A stretch of DNA of 64,000 bases, from the NCBI GenBank assembly GCA_035564555.1, contig DATMTS010000115.1, forward strand, positions 22,899 through 86,898, written 5' to 3'. Each line of letters starts with the position of its first letter. The first letter of the stretch is position 1. Both the position numbers and the translations under genes were made by a program. Positions 8,021-15,648 of the stretch are shown here, piece after piece. The notes under the pieces were generated by a model. It searched no databases and was not told the DNA's origin. It saw only the letters and a list, made by a program, of their open reading frames with translations. This DNA is from DATMTS01 sp035564555. GTDB lineage: Bacteria > Actinomycetota > Actinomycetes > Actinomycetales > Microbacteriaceae.

Positions 8021-8719
8021 CTACAGACGCACGTGAGCGGCGGTGAGCGCCTCGTCGATCGCCTCGGCGAGCGCCTGCTGACCGACGGCAGTGGGATGCA
8101 CGTCGTCGGCCTGCAGCAGTTGGCGTCGATCGGCGAACGGCTGGCCGATGTCGAGGTAGACGGCGTGCACGCGCGGCGCCGCCTTGCGCACCTGCTCGCT
8201 GATCATGCCGAGCTTCGCCGGCGCCGCGTGATCGTTCCAGATGGCGCTGATGGCGACGATGACCGCGTGCGGGGCGCTGGCGCGTAGCTTCAGCAGTTCC
8301 GCGGGTACGGCGGCGGCGAGCGCTTCGTCGGGCTGACGAAGATCGTTGCGGCTGCCGGAGATCAGGATCAGTTTCGGGTCCAATGCGGCGACCCGCCCGA
8401 TCTCGGTGTCGAAGGTTCCGCCGTCGTGGCCCTTGGTGATGAAGCCGGCGCCGTTGATGCCGAGATCGGTCATCGCCCAGCCGCGCTTATGCGCGACCAG
8501 CCGAGGCCACGCCTGCGCGGCCGTGACACCGCGCCCGTGTGTGATCGAATCGCCGATCGCGACGACAACCGGTGCCGGTGAGCGCACCTCGGCGTTCGCC
8601 GGTACGGCACGGGCGGGCGGCGCGTTGGGGGAGATCACCGAGCATCCGGCGAGCGCCGAGGCGGCGACCGCGAGCACGAGCGCGGCGGCGATGCGTACGG
8701 AGGGGCAGAATCGGGTCAT
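8021..8719 (-). CDS. SGNH/GDSL-type hydrolase, secreted lipoprotein
   Basis: A 232-residue esterase/lipase-like protein predicted to be exported and lipid-anchored. Residues 1-25 form a signal peptide ending in the lipobox LAGC. The SGNH blocks are visible: GDSITHG with the nucleophile Ser (~61), GINGAGF, GSRND (block III, Asn) and DDVHPTAVGQ with the Asp-His pair near residue 210. It resembles acyl or peptidoglycan esterases, but the substrate is not decidable. The ATG at 8719 is chosen because it gives a normal signal peptide; upstream codons would add a non-hydrophobic extension. Confidence 0.85.
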   Translation of the reverse strand: MTRFCPSVRIAAALVLAVAASALAGCSVISPNAPPARAVPANAEVRSPAPVVVAIGDSITHGRGVTAAQAWPRLVAHKRGWAMTDLGINGAGFITKGHDGGTFDTEIGRVAALDPKLILISGSRNDLRQPDEALAAAVPAELLKLRASAPHAVIVAISAIWNDHAAPAKLGMISEQVRKAAPRVHAVYLDIGQPFADRRQLLQADDVHPTAVGQQALAEAIDEALTAAHVRL

Positions 8720-8735
8720 GGCGTACCGAGGATAA

Positions 8736-8751
8736 CTCGCGATATCGCGAG
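8736..8751. promoter_or_regulatory. 16-bp perfect palindrome upstream of the SGNH gene
   Basis: CTCGCGATATCGCGAG is a perfect 16-bp palindrome 17-32 bases before the start of the SGNH lipoprotein gene. Such symmetry is typical of an operator for a dimeric regulator; no regulator gene is adjacent. The rest of 8752-8988 holds no gene. A weak promoter for rpsP may lie there (TTAGCA at 8830, CAAAAT at 8855). Confidence 0.4.
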
Positions 8752-8988
8752 AATCGGCACCCACCATCCCCCCAAAACGCGCGCCGCGTCGAGCGCGGCA
8801 TCGTTTCGCAAGGTCGGCAACTCGCGCGATTAGCAGAATGCAGGGTGGATCTGACAAAATGGTCAGTCGAGTTCCGTTTCGCCCGACCCTCTATCAGGCC
8901 GACGGATCCCCATCAGACCTCCTGCCACGTGCACCCAACGCCGATGGCAGTCAGTTCGCTCACATCACCGCATACACCCTGGAGAATT

Positions 8989-9426
8989 GTGTCCGTCAAG
9001 ATCCGTTTGAAGCGCCTGGGCAAGATCCGCGCACCGTACTACCGCATCGTCGTCGCCGACTCGCGCACCAAGCGCGACGGCCGCGTGATCGAGGAGATCG
9101 GCAAGTACCACCCGACCGAGGAGCCGTCGTTCATCGAGGTCGATTCGGCGCGTGCGCAGTACTGGCTGTCGGTCGGCGCACAGCCGACCGAGCAGGTGCG
9201 TGCGATCCTCAAGCTCACCGGCGACTGGGGAACGTTCAAGGGCGAGAAGGATGCCGTGAGCACCGTCAGGACCGCGGAGCAGAAGCCCGCCTTCGTCGCC
9301 GACGAGAAGAAGAAGCCGGTGCTGAAGCCGAAGACCGAAGCTCCGGCCGCCGCTGCGGTCAAGGATGAGACTCCCGCCGAGAAGCCGGCAGAGGCATCCG
9401 AAGCCGACGCGACGACCGAGGCGTAG
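8989..9426 (+). CDS. rpsP: 30S ribosomal protein S16 with extended C-terminus
   Basis: Structural protein of the 30S subunit body. The S16 core occupies residues 1 to ~85 (VKIRLKRLGKIRAPYYRIVVADSR... GAQPTEQVRAILKLTGDW). A ~60-residue Lys/Ala/Glu/Pro-rich tail follows (KKKPVLKPKTEAPAAA...EASEADATTEA), giving 145 residues against about 80-90 for most bacterial S16. The start is the GTG at 8989: GGAG at 8981 is a good Shine-Dalgarno sequence and the conserved S-V-K-I-R-L sequence begins directly. It heads the rpsP-khpA-rimM operon. Confidence 0.97.
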   Translation: MSVKIRLKRLGKIRAPYYRIVVADSRTKRDGRVIEEIGKYHPTEEPSFIEVDSARAQYWLSVGAQPTEQVRAILKLTGDWGTFKGEKDAVSTVRTAEQKPAFVADEKKKPVLKPKTEAPAAAAVKDETPAEKPAEASEADATTEA

Positions 9427-9428
9427 CC

Positions 9429-9665
9429 TTGCTCGCTCCCGCCCTCGCCCATCTCGTGAAGGGCATCGTCGAGAATCCCGACGATGTTCACGTCGTGGCG
9501 AAGAACTCTCCGCGCGGCGAGGTCCTCGAGGTTCGCGTGAACCCCGAGGACCTCGGTCGCGTGATCGGGCGCTCCGGCCGCACGGCCAAGGCGCTGCGCA
9601 CACTGGTGAATGCCCTTGCCGATGGTCGTCGCGTCCGCGTCGACGTCATCGACACCGATTCGTAA
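9429..9665 (+). CDS. khpA: KH-domain RNA-binding protein KhpA
   Basis: A 78-residue single KH-domain RNA-binding protein, partner of KhpB/Jag in other Gram-positives and linked to cell elongation and translation. The GxxG loop is in LGRVIGRSGRTAKALRTL (~residue 45). It starts with TTG two bases after the rpsP stop and ends one base before rimM, so translational coupling is likely. This position between S16 and RimM is standard in Actinobacteria and Firmicutes. Confidence 0.93.
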   Translation: MLAPALAHLVKGIVENPDDVHVVAKNSPRGEVLEVRVNPEDLGRVIGRSGRTAKALRTLVNALADGRRVRVDVIDTDS

Positions 9666-9666
9666 G

Positions 9667-10251
9667 GTGACAGGCAAGAAGACCCAGCTGCGAGTCGGGC
9701 GTCTCACGAAGCCGCATGGCCTCAAGGGCGCCCTCAAGCTCGAGTTGTTCACCGACGACCCGGAACGACGATTCGTTCCGGGCGCCGTGTTCTCATTGCA
9801 GGTCCCGACCGGCTCCAAATGGCACGGAAAGACCATCGAACTCGCCGAGTTGCGTTGGTACAACGGGCATCCGGTCGGCTTCTTCATCGGCGTAGCCGAC
9901 CGCAGCGCAGCGGAGACCCTCGCCAAGGCCATCCTCTGGGTCGATCAGGATCTCACCGAGCTGCCGGCTGAGGACGACGCCTGGTACGATCACCAGTTGG
10001 TCGGATTGCGTGCTTTGCGCGACGGCGTCGAGGCCGGCATCGTCGCTCGGGTGGACCATCTGCCCGCCCAGGATCTGCTGGCCATCAAGACGCCGACCGG
10101 CGAGGTGCTGGTGCCGTTCGTGAAGGCCATCGTGCCCGAGGTCGACGTGAAGGCCGGAACGGTCATCCTCACACCCCCCGTGGGCTTGTTCGAGGAACTG
10201 CCGGAAGAGGATGCCTCAGACGACGCCGGGAGCGAGACGCCCCCGGCGTGA
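9667..10251 (+). CDS. rimM: Ribosome maturation factor RimM
   Basis: 30S assembly factor that binds S19 and helps mature the 16S rRNA 3' domain. The 194-residue protein has the N-terminal RimM domain (LRVGRLTKPHGLKGALKLELFTDDPERRF) and the PRC-barrel C-terminal domain (DDAWYDHQLVGLRAL ... EVLVPFVKAIVPEVDVKAGTV). The GTG at 9667 is used because it follows the khpA stop by one base and precedes the conserved QLRVGRL. The gene normally followed by trmD ends here 3 bases from the convergent nasA; trmD lies 12.7 kb away. Confidence 0.95.
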   Translation: MTGKKTQLRVGRLTKPHGLKGALKLELFTDDPERRFVPGAVFSLQVPTGSKWHGKTIELAELRWYNGHPVGFFIGVADRSAAETLAKAILWVDQDLTELPAEDDAWYDHQLVGLRALRDGVEAGIVARVDHLPAQDLLAIKTPTGEVLVPFVKAIVPEVDVKAGTVILTPPVGLFEELPEEDASDDAGSETPPA

Positions 10252-10254
10252 GGC

Positions 10255-12351
10255 TCAGCCCGGCAGAGGGGCGATGGCCCGGATCGTGACCACGGCACGC
10301 TTGAACTCGGGCATCTGCGAGATCGGGTCGGTCGCGTCGCTGGTGAGCAGGTTCGCGCTGTGCACACCGGCGAAGTGGAACGGCAGGAACACCGTGTCGC
10401 GCCGGATGCCACGGGTGAGTTGGAGGGTTGCGACCACGCGCCCGCGTGCTCCGGTCAGTTCGACGGAGTCGCCGTCGGCCAGGCCCCGATCGGCTGCGGT
10501 CGCCGGGTGCAGCTGTGCGCGAAGCACAGGCTGAGCCGCCGCGAGTTCGGGCACCCGGCGGGTCTGGCTGCCCGACTGATAGTGCTCCAGCAGACGTCCG
10601 GTGATCAGCAGGAGTTCGTCGTCGCGCGGGTCGGGCTCAGCCGGGGGTCGCACCGCGACCGGCACGATCGCCGCCCGGCCGTCGTCGTGCGCGAAGCGCT
10701 CGGTGAACAGGCGGGGCGTGCCTCGGCTTCCCGCCGGGTATGGCCAGTATGCCGGCGCTCCCTCGTCGAGCACCTCGTGGCTGAGTCCGGAATAGTCGGC
10801 GATGCCGCCCGCCGACGCCCTGGCGAGCTCGTCGAAGACAGCCGCCGGGTCGGTGTCGTAGCGGCCTGGCGCGTTCAGGCGCCTGGCGAGTTCGGCCATG
10901 ATCCAGAGTTCGCTGCGCGAGCCCGGCGGCGGATCGATCGCGCGGCGACGACGGATGACGCGTCCCTCCAGGTTCGTCATCGTGCCCTCTTCCTCCGCCC
11001 ACTGGGTGACCGGCAGCACGACGTCGGCCAGTTCTGCGGTCTCGGAGAGGAAGAAGTCGCAGACCACGAGCAGGTCGAGACGGTGCAGGGCCTCGCGCAC
11101 GACCGATGAGTTCGGCGCCGAGACGACGACGTTCGCGCCGTGCACGAGCAGCGCCCGTACGCCGCCGGTGCGGCCCAGAGAGGCGAGTAACTGGACGGCG
11201 GGAAGGCCGGCGCCCGGGATGGCCGTCGCATCGACTCCCCAGACGCCTGCGACGTGCGCACGGGCATCCGGGTCTGTGATCGACCGATAGCCGGGGAGCT
11301 GATCGCACTTCTGCCCGTGCTCGCGGCCGCCTTGACCGTTGCCCTGCCCCGTCATGGTGCCGTACCCGGAATCGGTCGAGCCGGGCAGGCCGAGAATGAG
11401 CGCGAGGTTGATCGCGGCGGTGGCGGTGTCGGTGCCGTCGATGTGCTGCTCCACACCGCGCCCGGTGAGGATGTATCTGCCGCCCGGCGCCGCGAGGCGA
11501 CGCGCGAGTTCGAGCAGCCGGGGAACGGGCACGCCGGTGACCTGGGCTGTGCGCTGCGGCCACCAGCCTGCGACGCTGCGGCGCAAGGCCGCGAAACCGG
11601 TGGTGCGGGTCGCGATGTAGTCCGCGTCGCACAGCCGTTCGGAGATCACGATGTGCGTCAGCCCGAGCAGAAGGGCCAGATCGGTGCCGGGCACCGGTTG
11701 CACGTGCATCCCCGCGCCGTCGGCCGTGAGCTTGGCCGTAGAGCTGAGCCGGGGGTCGACCACGATGAGGCCGCCGGAAGCACGCGCTCCTTCGAGGTGC
11801 GAGAGCAGTGGCGGCATGGTGTCGGCCATGTTCGATCCCAGGATCAGAATCGTGTCGGCGGAGTCGAGATCGGCGACGGGGAACGGCAGCCCGCGATCGA
11901 GCCCGAATGCGCGTTTGGCCGCGGCCGCCGCCGACGACATGCAGAACCTGCCGTTGTAGTCGATGCGACTCGTGCCCAGCGCGATGCGCGCGAATTTGCC
12001 CAGCTGGTAGGCCTTCTCGTTGGTCAGTCCACCTCCGCCGAAGACGCCGACAGCATCAGCACCGTGCTCGGCTCGCGTGGCTCGCAGCCGGTCGGCGATC
12101 AGATCCAGCGCATCGCCCCAGCTCGCGGCCGCGAGAACGCCGTTCGCGCCCCGGATCAGCGGCGCAGCGATCCGCTGCGGCGAGTTCAGCAGCGCCGCGC
12201 TCGACCATCCCTTGCGGCACAGGCCGCCGCGGTTCGTGGGGAAGAACCGTCCGTCGACGGTGACGGGTTCGGCGCCCGCCGGCGCCCGGTCGACCGGTGT
12301 CAACGTCATCGCGCACTGCAGAGCGCAGTACGGGCAGTGCGTGTCTGTCAT
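10255..12351 (-). CDS. nasA: Assimilatory nitrate reductase catalytic subunit, molybdopterin-dependent
   Basis: Cytoplasmic enzyme reducing nitrate to nitrite at a bis-MGD molybdenum centre. The 698-residue protein starts with the [4Fe-4S] ligand motif CPYCALQC ... GGLCRKGW, continues with molybdopterin oxidoreductase signatures (GGGGLTNEKAYQLGKF, SSAAAAAKRAFG, GSNMADTMPPLL) and the nitrate-reductase-type GQGNGQGGREHGQKCDQLPGYR, then a C-terminal molydopterin-dinucleotide-binding domain (LLITGRLLEHYQSGSQTRR ... VFLPFHFAG). No BFD-type [2Fe-2S] domain is fused, so an external electron donor is needed; the FAD/2Fe-2S protein 1.8 kb away is the candidate. The ATG at 12351 has GGAGG nearby upstream. 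Molybdenum cofactor genes are not in the window. Confidence 0.93.
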   Translation of the reverse strand: MTDTHCPYCALQCAMTLTPVDRAPAGAEPVTVDGRFFPTNRGGLCRKGWSSAALLNSPQRIAAPLIRGANGVLAAASWGDALDLIADRLRATRAEHGADAVGVFGGGGLTNEKAYQLGKFARIALGTSRIDYNGRFCMSSAAAAAKRAFGLDRGLPFPVADLDSADTILILGSNMADTMPPLLSHLEGARASGGLIVVDPRLSSTAKLTADGAGMHVQPVPGTDLALLLGLTHIVISERLCDADYIATRTTGFAALRRSVAGWWPQRTAQVTGVPVPRLLELARRLAAPGGRYILTGRGVEQHIDGTDTATAAINLALILGLPGSTDSGYGTMTGQGNGQGGREHGQKCDQLPGYRSITDPDARAHVAGVWGVDATAIPGAGLPAVQLLASLGRTGGVRALLVHGANVVVSAPNSSVVREALHRLDLLVVCDFFLSETAELADVVLPVTQWAEEEGTMTNLEGRVIRRRRAIDPPPGSRSELWIMAELARRLNAPGRYDTDPAAVFDELARASAGGIADYSGLSHEVLDEGAPAYWPYPAGSRGTPRLFTERFAHDDGRAAIVPVAVRPPAEPDPRDDELLLITGRLLEHYQSGSQTRRVPELAAAQPVLRAQLHPATAADRGLADGDSVELTGARGRVVATLQLTRGIRRDTVFLPFHFAGVHSANLLTSDATDPISQMPEFKRAVVTIRAIAPLPG

Positions 12352-12387
12352 GGTTCCTCCGCTCGCGCTCGACGGTAGCGCCACGAT

Positions 12388-12425
12388 GTTTCGCGGCCGA
12401 GGTCGGCTTGTACCGGGCACGTCAC
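12388..12425 (-). promoter_or_regulatory. Weak GlnR-like box upstream of nasA
   Basis: Read on the minus strand the sequence is GTGAC-N6-GGTAC-N6-ACCTC-N6-GAAAC, the 5-6-5-6-5-6-5 spacing of GlnR operators, but only the outer two pentamers match the GTnAC/GAAAC consensus. It lies 37-74 bases upstream of the nasA start. Confidence 0.3.
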
Positions 12426-12462
12426 CGGCGCCTCACAGGCTGCGGAAGCGGGTGTGAGGGGT

Positions 12463-12468
12463 GATAGT
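12463..12468 (+). promoter_or_regulatory. Putative -10 hexamer of the AidB-like gene
   Basis: GATAGT stands seven bases before the ATG at 12476. The key A2 and T6 positions are present although T1 is replaced by G. Confidence 0.35.
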
Positions 12469-12475
12469 GGATGCC

Positions 12476-14122
12476 ATGAGCCATCCGCAGGACCACAGCA
12501 CGCACATCGTGGCGAACCAGCCGCCGGCCCGCACGCAGATCGACGAGTTCACCGAGAACGTGCCGTTGGCCGAGGGGGTGCTCCGGCACGATGCGGCATG
12601 GGCGATGGAGCAATTGAGCGAGATCGGACGCCTGGTGGGCGGCGCAGGCTTCCAGCGAGCGGCGCAGCTCGCGAACGCACACGAGCCTGTGCTGCGCAGC
12701 CATGACAAATGGGGCAACCGCATCGACGAGGTCGACTACGACGCGGGATACCACGAGGTGATCGCCAGCGCCGTGGCGCACGGCGCGCACACCGCCGCCT
12801 GGGCGAATCCCCGACCGGGGGCGAACGTCGCGCGAGCCGCGGTGTTCATGCTGCACGCCCAGATCGAGGCGGGGCACGCGTGCCCGGTGTCGATGACGCA
12901 CGCCGTCGTGCCCGCGTTGCGTCAGCAGCCCGAGCTCGCCGCGATCTGGCTGCCGCGCGTTTACTCGCGCGGATACGATGGCGCCCTCGCGGCCCCCGCG
13001 AGCAAGCCCGGTGCCCTGTTCGGAATGGCGATGACCGAGAAGCAGGGTGGCAGCGATGTGCGGGCCAACACGACCCGTGCGCAGCCCGCCGGGGACGGCA
13101 CGTTCCTGATCACGGGCCACAAGTGGTTCTGCTCCGCGCCGATGTCCGACGCGTTCCTGGTGCTCGCGCAGACCGCGAAGGGTCTTGGATGCTTTCTGGT
13201 TCCGCGTGTGCTCGACGACGGCACGCGCAACGTGTTCCGCATCCAGCGTCTGAAGGACAAGCTCGGCAATCGCTCGAACGCGTCAGCCGAGGTCGAGTTC
13301 GACGGCACGTTCGGGTTCGCGGTCGGCGACCTGGACCGCGGGGTTCGCACGATCATCGAGATGGTGGCGCGCACCCGCCTGGACTGCGTGCTCGGAACCG
13401 CCGCCGGCATGCGGCAGTGCGTCGCGGAAGCGGCCTGGCATGTGCGGCATCGCGCGGCATTCGGTCGCACCCTGGTCGATCAGCCGGCGATGCGCAACGT
13501 CGTCGCTGACCTCGCCCTGGAATCCGAGGCGGCGACGGCGACCGCCCTGCGACTCGCCCGTGCGCACGACGACGACGTGTCCGAGCAGGAGGCTGCGTTT
13601 CGCCGTCTTGCGACGGCGGTGGAGAAGTACTGGGTCTGCAAGCGCGGACCCGGCCACGCGTATGAGGCGCTCGAGTGCCTCGGCGGCAACGGGTACACCG
13701 AGGACTTCCCGCTCGCCAGACGGTATCGGGAGCAGCCCGTGATGGCCGTGTGGGAGGGCTCAGGCAACGTGATCGCGCTCGACACCGTTCGTGCGATCAC
13801 CCGGGAGGCAGGGGCGTTCGACGCATTCGACGCCGAGGTTTCACTCGCCGCCGGCGGCGACGCGGTGCTTGACGGGCATCTGGAGCGCACCCGCCACGCT
13901 GTGCTGTCGCTGGGCCGGTTGGATGCCGACGCCGCGGCTCTGCAGGCTCGGCGCCTCACCGAGGACCTGGCCCTGGCGCTTCAGGCGTCGCTCCTGGTGC
14001 GGTACGCGCCGTCAGCGGTGGCGGACGCGTTCATCCGTTCGCGTCTGGCCCCCTCGCGTTCTTGGCAGTACGGCAACCTGTCGGTCTCCGCCGACCTCGG
14101 CGGCATCCTGGAGCGCGCCTAG
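12476..14122 (+). CDS. aidB: AidB-like acyl-CoA dehydrogenase family flavoprotein
   Basis: A 548-residue acyl-CoA dehydrogenase-fold protein close in length and N-terminal layout to E. coli AidB (541 residues), an adaptive-response flavoprotein that binds DNA and has very weak dehydrogenase activity. An N-terminal extension (QPPARTQIDEFTENVPLAEG) precedes the ACAD fold: FGMAMTEKQGGSDVRANTT (FAD/substrate region, ~185), GHKWFCSAPMSDAFLVLAQ, and ALECLGGNGYTEDFPLARRYRE (~405). The C-terminal ~110 residues match the AidB-specific domain. It runs opposite to its nitrate-assimilation neighbours and overlaps the next gene by 4 bases tail to tail. Its role here is unclear. Confidence 0.8.
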   Translation: MSHPQDHSTHIVANQPPARTQIDEFTENVPLAEGVLRHDAAWAMEQLSEIGRLVGGAGFQRAAQLANAHEPVLRSHDKWGNRIDEVDYDAGYHEVIASAVAHGAHTAAWANPRPGANVARAAVFMLHAQIEAGHACPVSMTHAVVPALRQQPELAAIWLPRVYSRGYDGALAAPASKPGALFGMAMTEKQGGSDVRANTTRAQPAGDGTFLITGHKWFCSAPMSDAFLVLAQTAKGLGCFLVPRVLDDGTRNVFRIQRLKDKLGNRSNASAEVEFDGTFGFAVGDLDRGVRTIIEMVARTRLDCVLGTAAGMRQCVAEAAWHVRHRAAFGRTLVDQPAMRNVVADLALESEAATATALRLARAHDDDVSEQEAAFRRLATAVEKYWVCKRGPGHAYEALECLGGNGYTEDFPLARRYREQPVMAVWEGSGNVIALDTVRAITREAGAFDAFDAEVSLAAGGDAVLDGHLERTRHAVLSLGRLDADAAALQARRLTEDLALALQASLLVRYAPSAVADAFIRSRLAPSRSWQYGNLSVSADLGGILERA

Positions 14123-15648
14123 ATCGCCGGCTCGGCAGCCGGCGACGACCTCTCGATCAGCTCGGCGATGCGCGAGCGGCAGCCGCCGCATCCGGTTCCC
14201 GCGCGGGTCGCCTTTCCGACGCATGCGACCGTGTCGTTGCCGTCGGCGACCGCGGTCTCGATCTGTGCAACCGAAACCCCGTTGCACAGACACACCGTGC
14301 TGTCCGGGGCGAACAGGTCGACGGACGACCCGAACTCGTCGTCCGGCCCGTCGAAGCGCAGCAGCAGCGAGCGGTCGCTGGGCAGTTCGCCGCCGCGCTC
14401 GAACAGCACGGTCAACTCGGCGCCGGTGCGCGGCATCCCGACGCTCGCGAATGCCTCGAGCACGCCGTCCCTGGTGACCATCTTCACGTATCTGCCGTGC
14501 TGAGGGTCGGCCCATTGAGCGACGGCAGGCGGCGGCGCGGTGCCCGTGGGAGCGGGATCCCACGGCTCGGCGGACACGTCCCCGGCGGCCACCACATCGA
14601 TGTCTCCGCCCTTGAGCATCACGACGGCCGCCCGCTCGAGCGGAGGTCCGCCCGGGTGCGGCCCGGCGCCGGCGTCCGCGGCGAAGCGTGCGGCCAGCCA
14701 GTCGGCCTGCCGCCACCCGGGCCCGATCAGCCCGGACGGCGCATGATCCTCCACCTGGGCGCAGTCGCCGATCGCGAAGACGACCGGGTCGTCGCAGGAG
14801 GCGAGTTCGGGCGTGACGACCACGCCGGCGGACGTGCGCAGCCCGCACTCCGCGGCGAGCTCGGTGCGCGCGCCCACGCCGCAGGACAGCACGAGCAGAT
14901 CACCGGGGATCGTCTTGCCGTCGGCCGTCGCAAGCGCGCCGAAACGCGGTTCGCCGTCGGCGTCGTGAGCGAAGACGACGGCCTCCGCCCGGCTGTGCGC
15001 GATGATCTCGACCCCCGCCGCACGCAACGCGTTGGCCAGCACCGTTCCGGCACCGCGGTCGAGGTTACGCGGCATCGGAACCGGTCCGTGGTGCACCACG
15101 GTGACCCGCATCCCGTCCTGCGCGGCGAGCAGCGCGAACTCGAGTCCGAGTACACCGGCGCCGAGCACGACCACCCGGCAGCCCGGCTGGGCCGCCGCGA
15201 TGAGCTCGGCGTCACCGCGGTCACGCAACACCGTGATGCCACCTGGCAGTTCATGGTCCAGGCCCGCACCACGGGATGCGTCGCGCCGGTTCACGCCGTC
15301 GAGGGTCGGCACGTTCGACCGGGCTCCGGTGGCGAGCACGAGGCGGTCGTATGGCAGGCTCTCACCGTCGTACAGCCGCACCGTGCGAGCGGGCCGATCG
15401 ATCGCCACCACGCGCGCGCCGGTCAGCACCCGGGCACCGGCGGCCCGGGCATCCGCGGCGTCGTGCAATTCGAGGTCGTCCCAGTGCAGCCGGCCGAGCG
15501 CGTACTCGGCGACGAGCACCCGGTTGTACGGATTCACGGGTTCGGCGCCGACGACGGTCAGGTCGACGAGCCCGGCGCGCACCGCGGGCAGCAGTTCGTC
15601 GACGAACCGCGCGCCGACCGGGCCGTAACCGATGACGACGACGCGCAT
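14119..15648 (-). CDS. NAD(P)H/FAD oxidoreductase with C-terminal BFD-type [2Fe-2S] domain, probable nitrate reductase electron donor
   Basis: A 509-residue flavoprotein. Residues 1-~300 are a pyridine-nucleotide-disulfide oxidoreductase fold with FAD motif VVVIGYGPVGARF, NAD motif VVVLGAGVLGLEFALLAAQ (~155) and PVVFAIGDCAQVEDH (~280). The C-terminal ~60 residues are a BFD-like [2Fe-2S] domain with CLCNG ... GCGGC. This is the same architecture as the front half of NirB without the siroheme part. It overlaps narK by one base (TGATG), so it is co-transcribed with the nitrate transporter. It most likely passes NAD(P)H electrons to NasA, which has no such domain; this is inference from layout and context. 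Confidence 0.8.
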   Translation of the reverse strand: MRVVVIGYGPVGARFVDELLPAVRAGLVDLTVVGAEPVNPYNRVLVAEYALGRLHWDDLELHDAADARAAGARVLTGARVVAIDRPARTVRLYDGESLPYDRLVLATGARSNVPTLDGVNRRDASRGAGLDHELPGGITVLRDRGDAELIAAAQPGCRVVVLGAGVLGLEFALLAAQDGMRVTVVHHGPVPMPRNLDRGAGTVLANALRAAGVEIIAHSRAEAVVFAHDADGEPRFGALATADGKTIPGDLLVLSCGVGARTELAAECGLRTSAGVVVTPELASCDDPVVFAIGDCAQVEDHAPSGLIGPGWRQADWLAARFAADAGAGPHPGGPPLERAAVVMLKGGDIDVVAAGDVSAEPWDPAPTGTAPPPAVAQWADPQHGRYVKMVTRDGVLEAFASVGMPRTGAELTVLFERGGELPSDRSLLLRFDGPDDEFGSSVDLFAPDSTVCLCNGVSVAQIETAVADGNDTVACVGKATRAGTGCGGCRSRIAELIERSSPAAEPAI

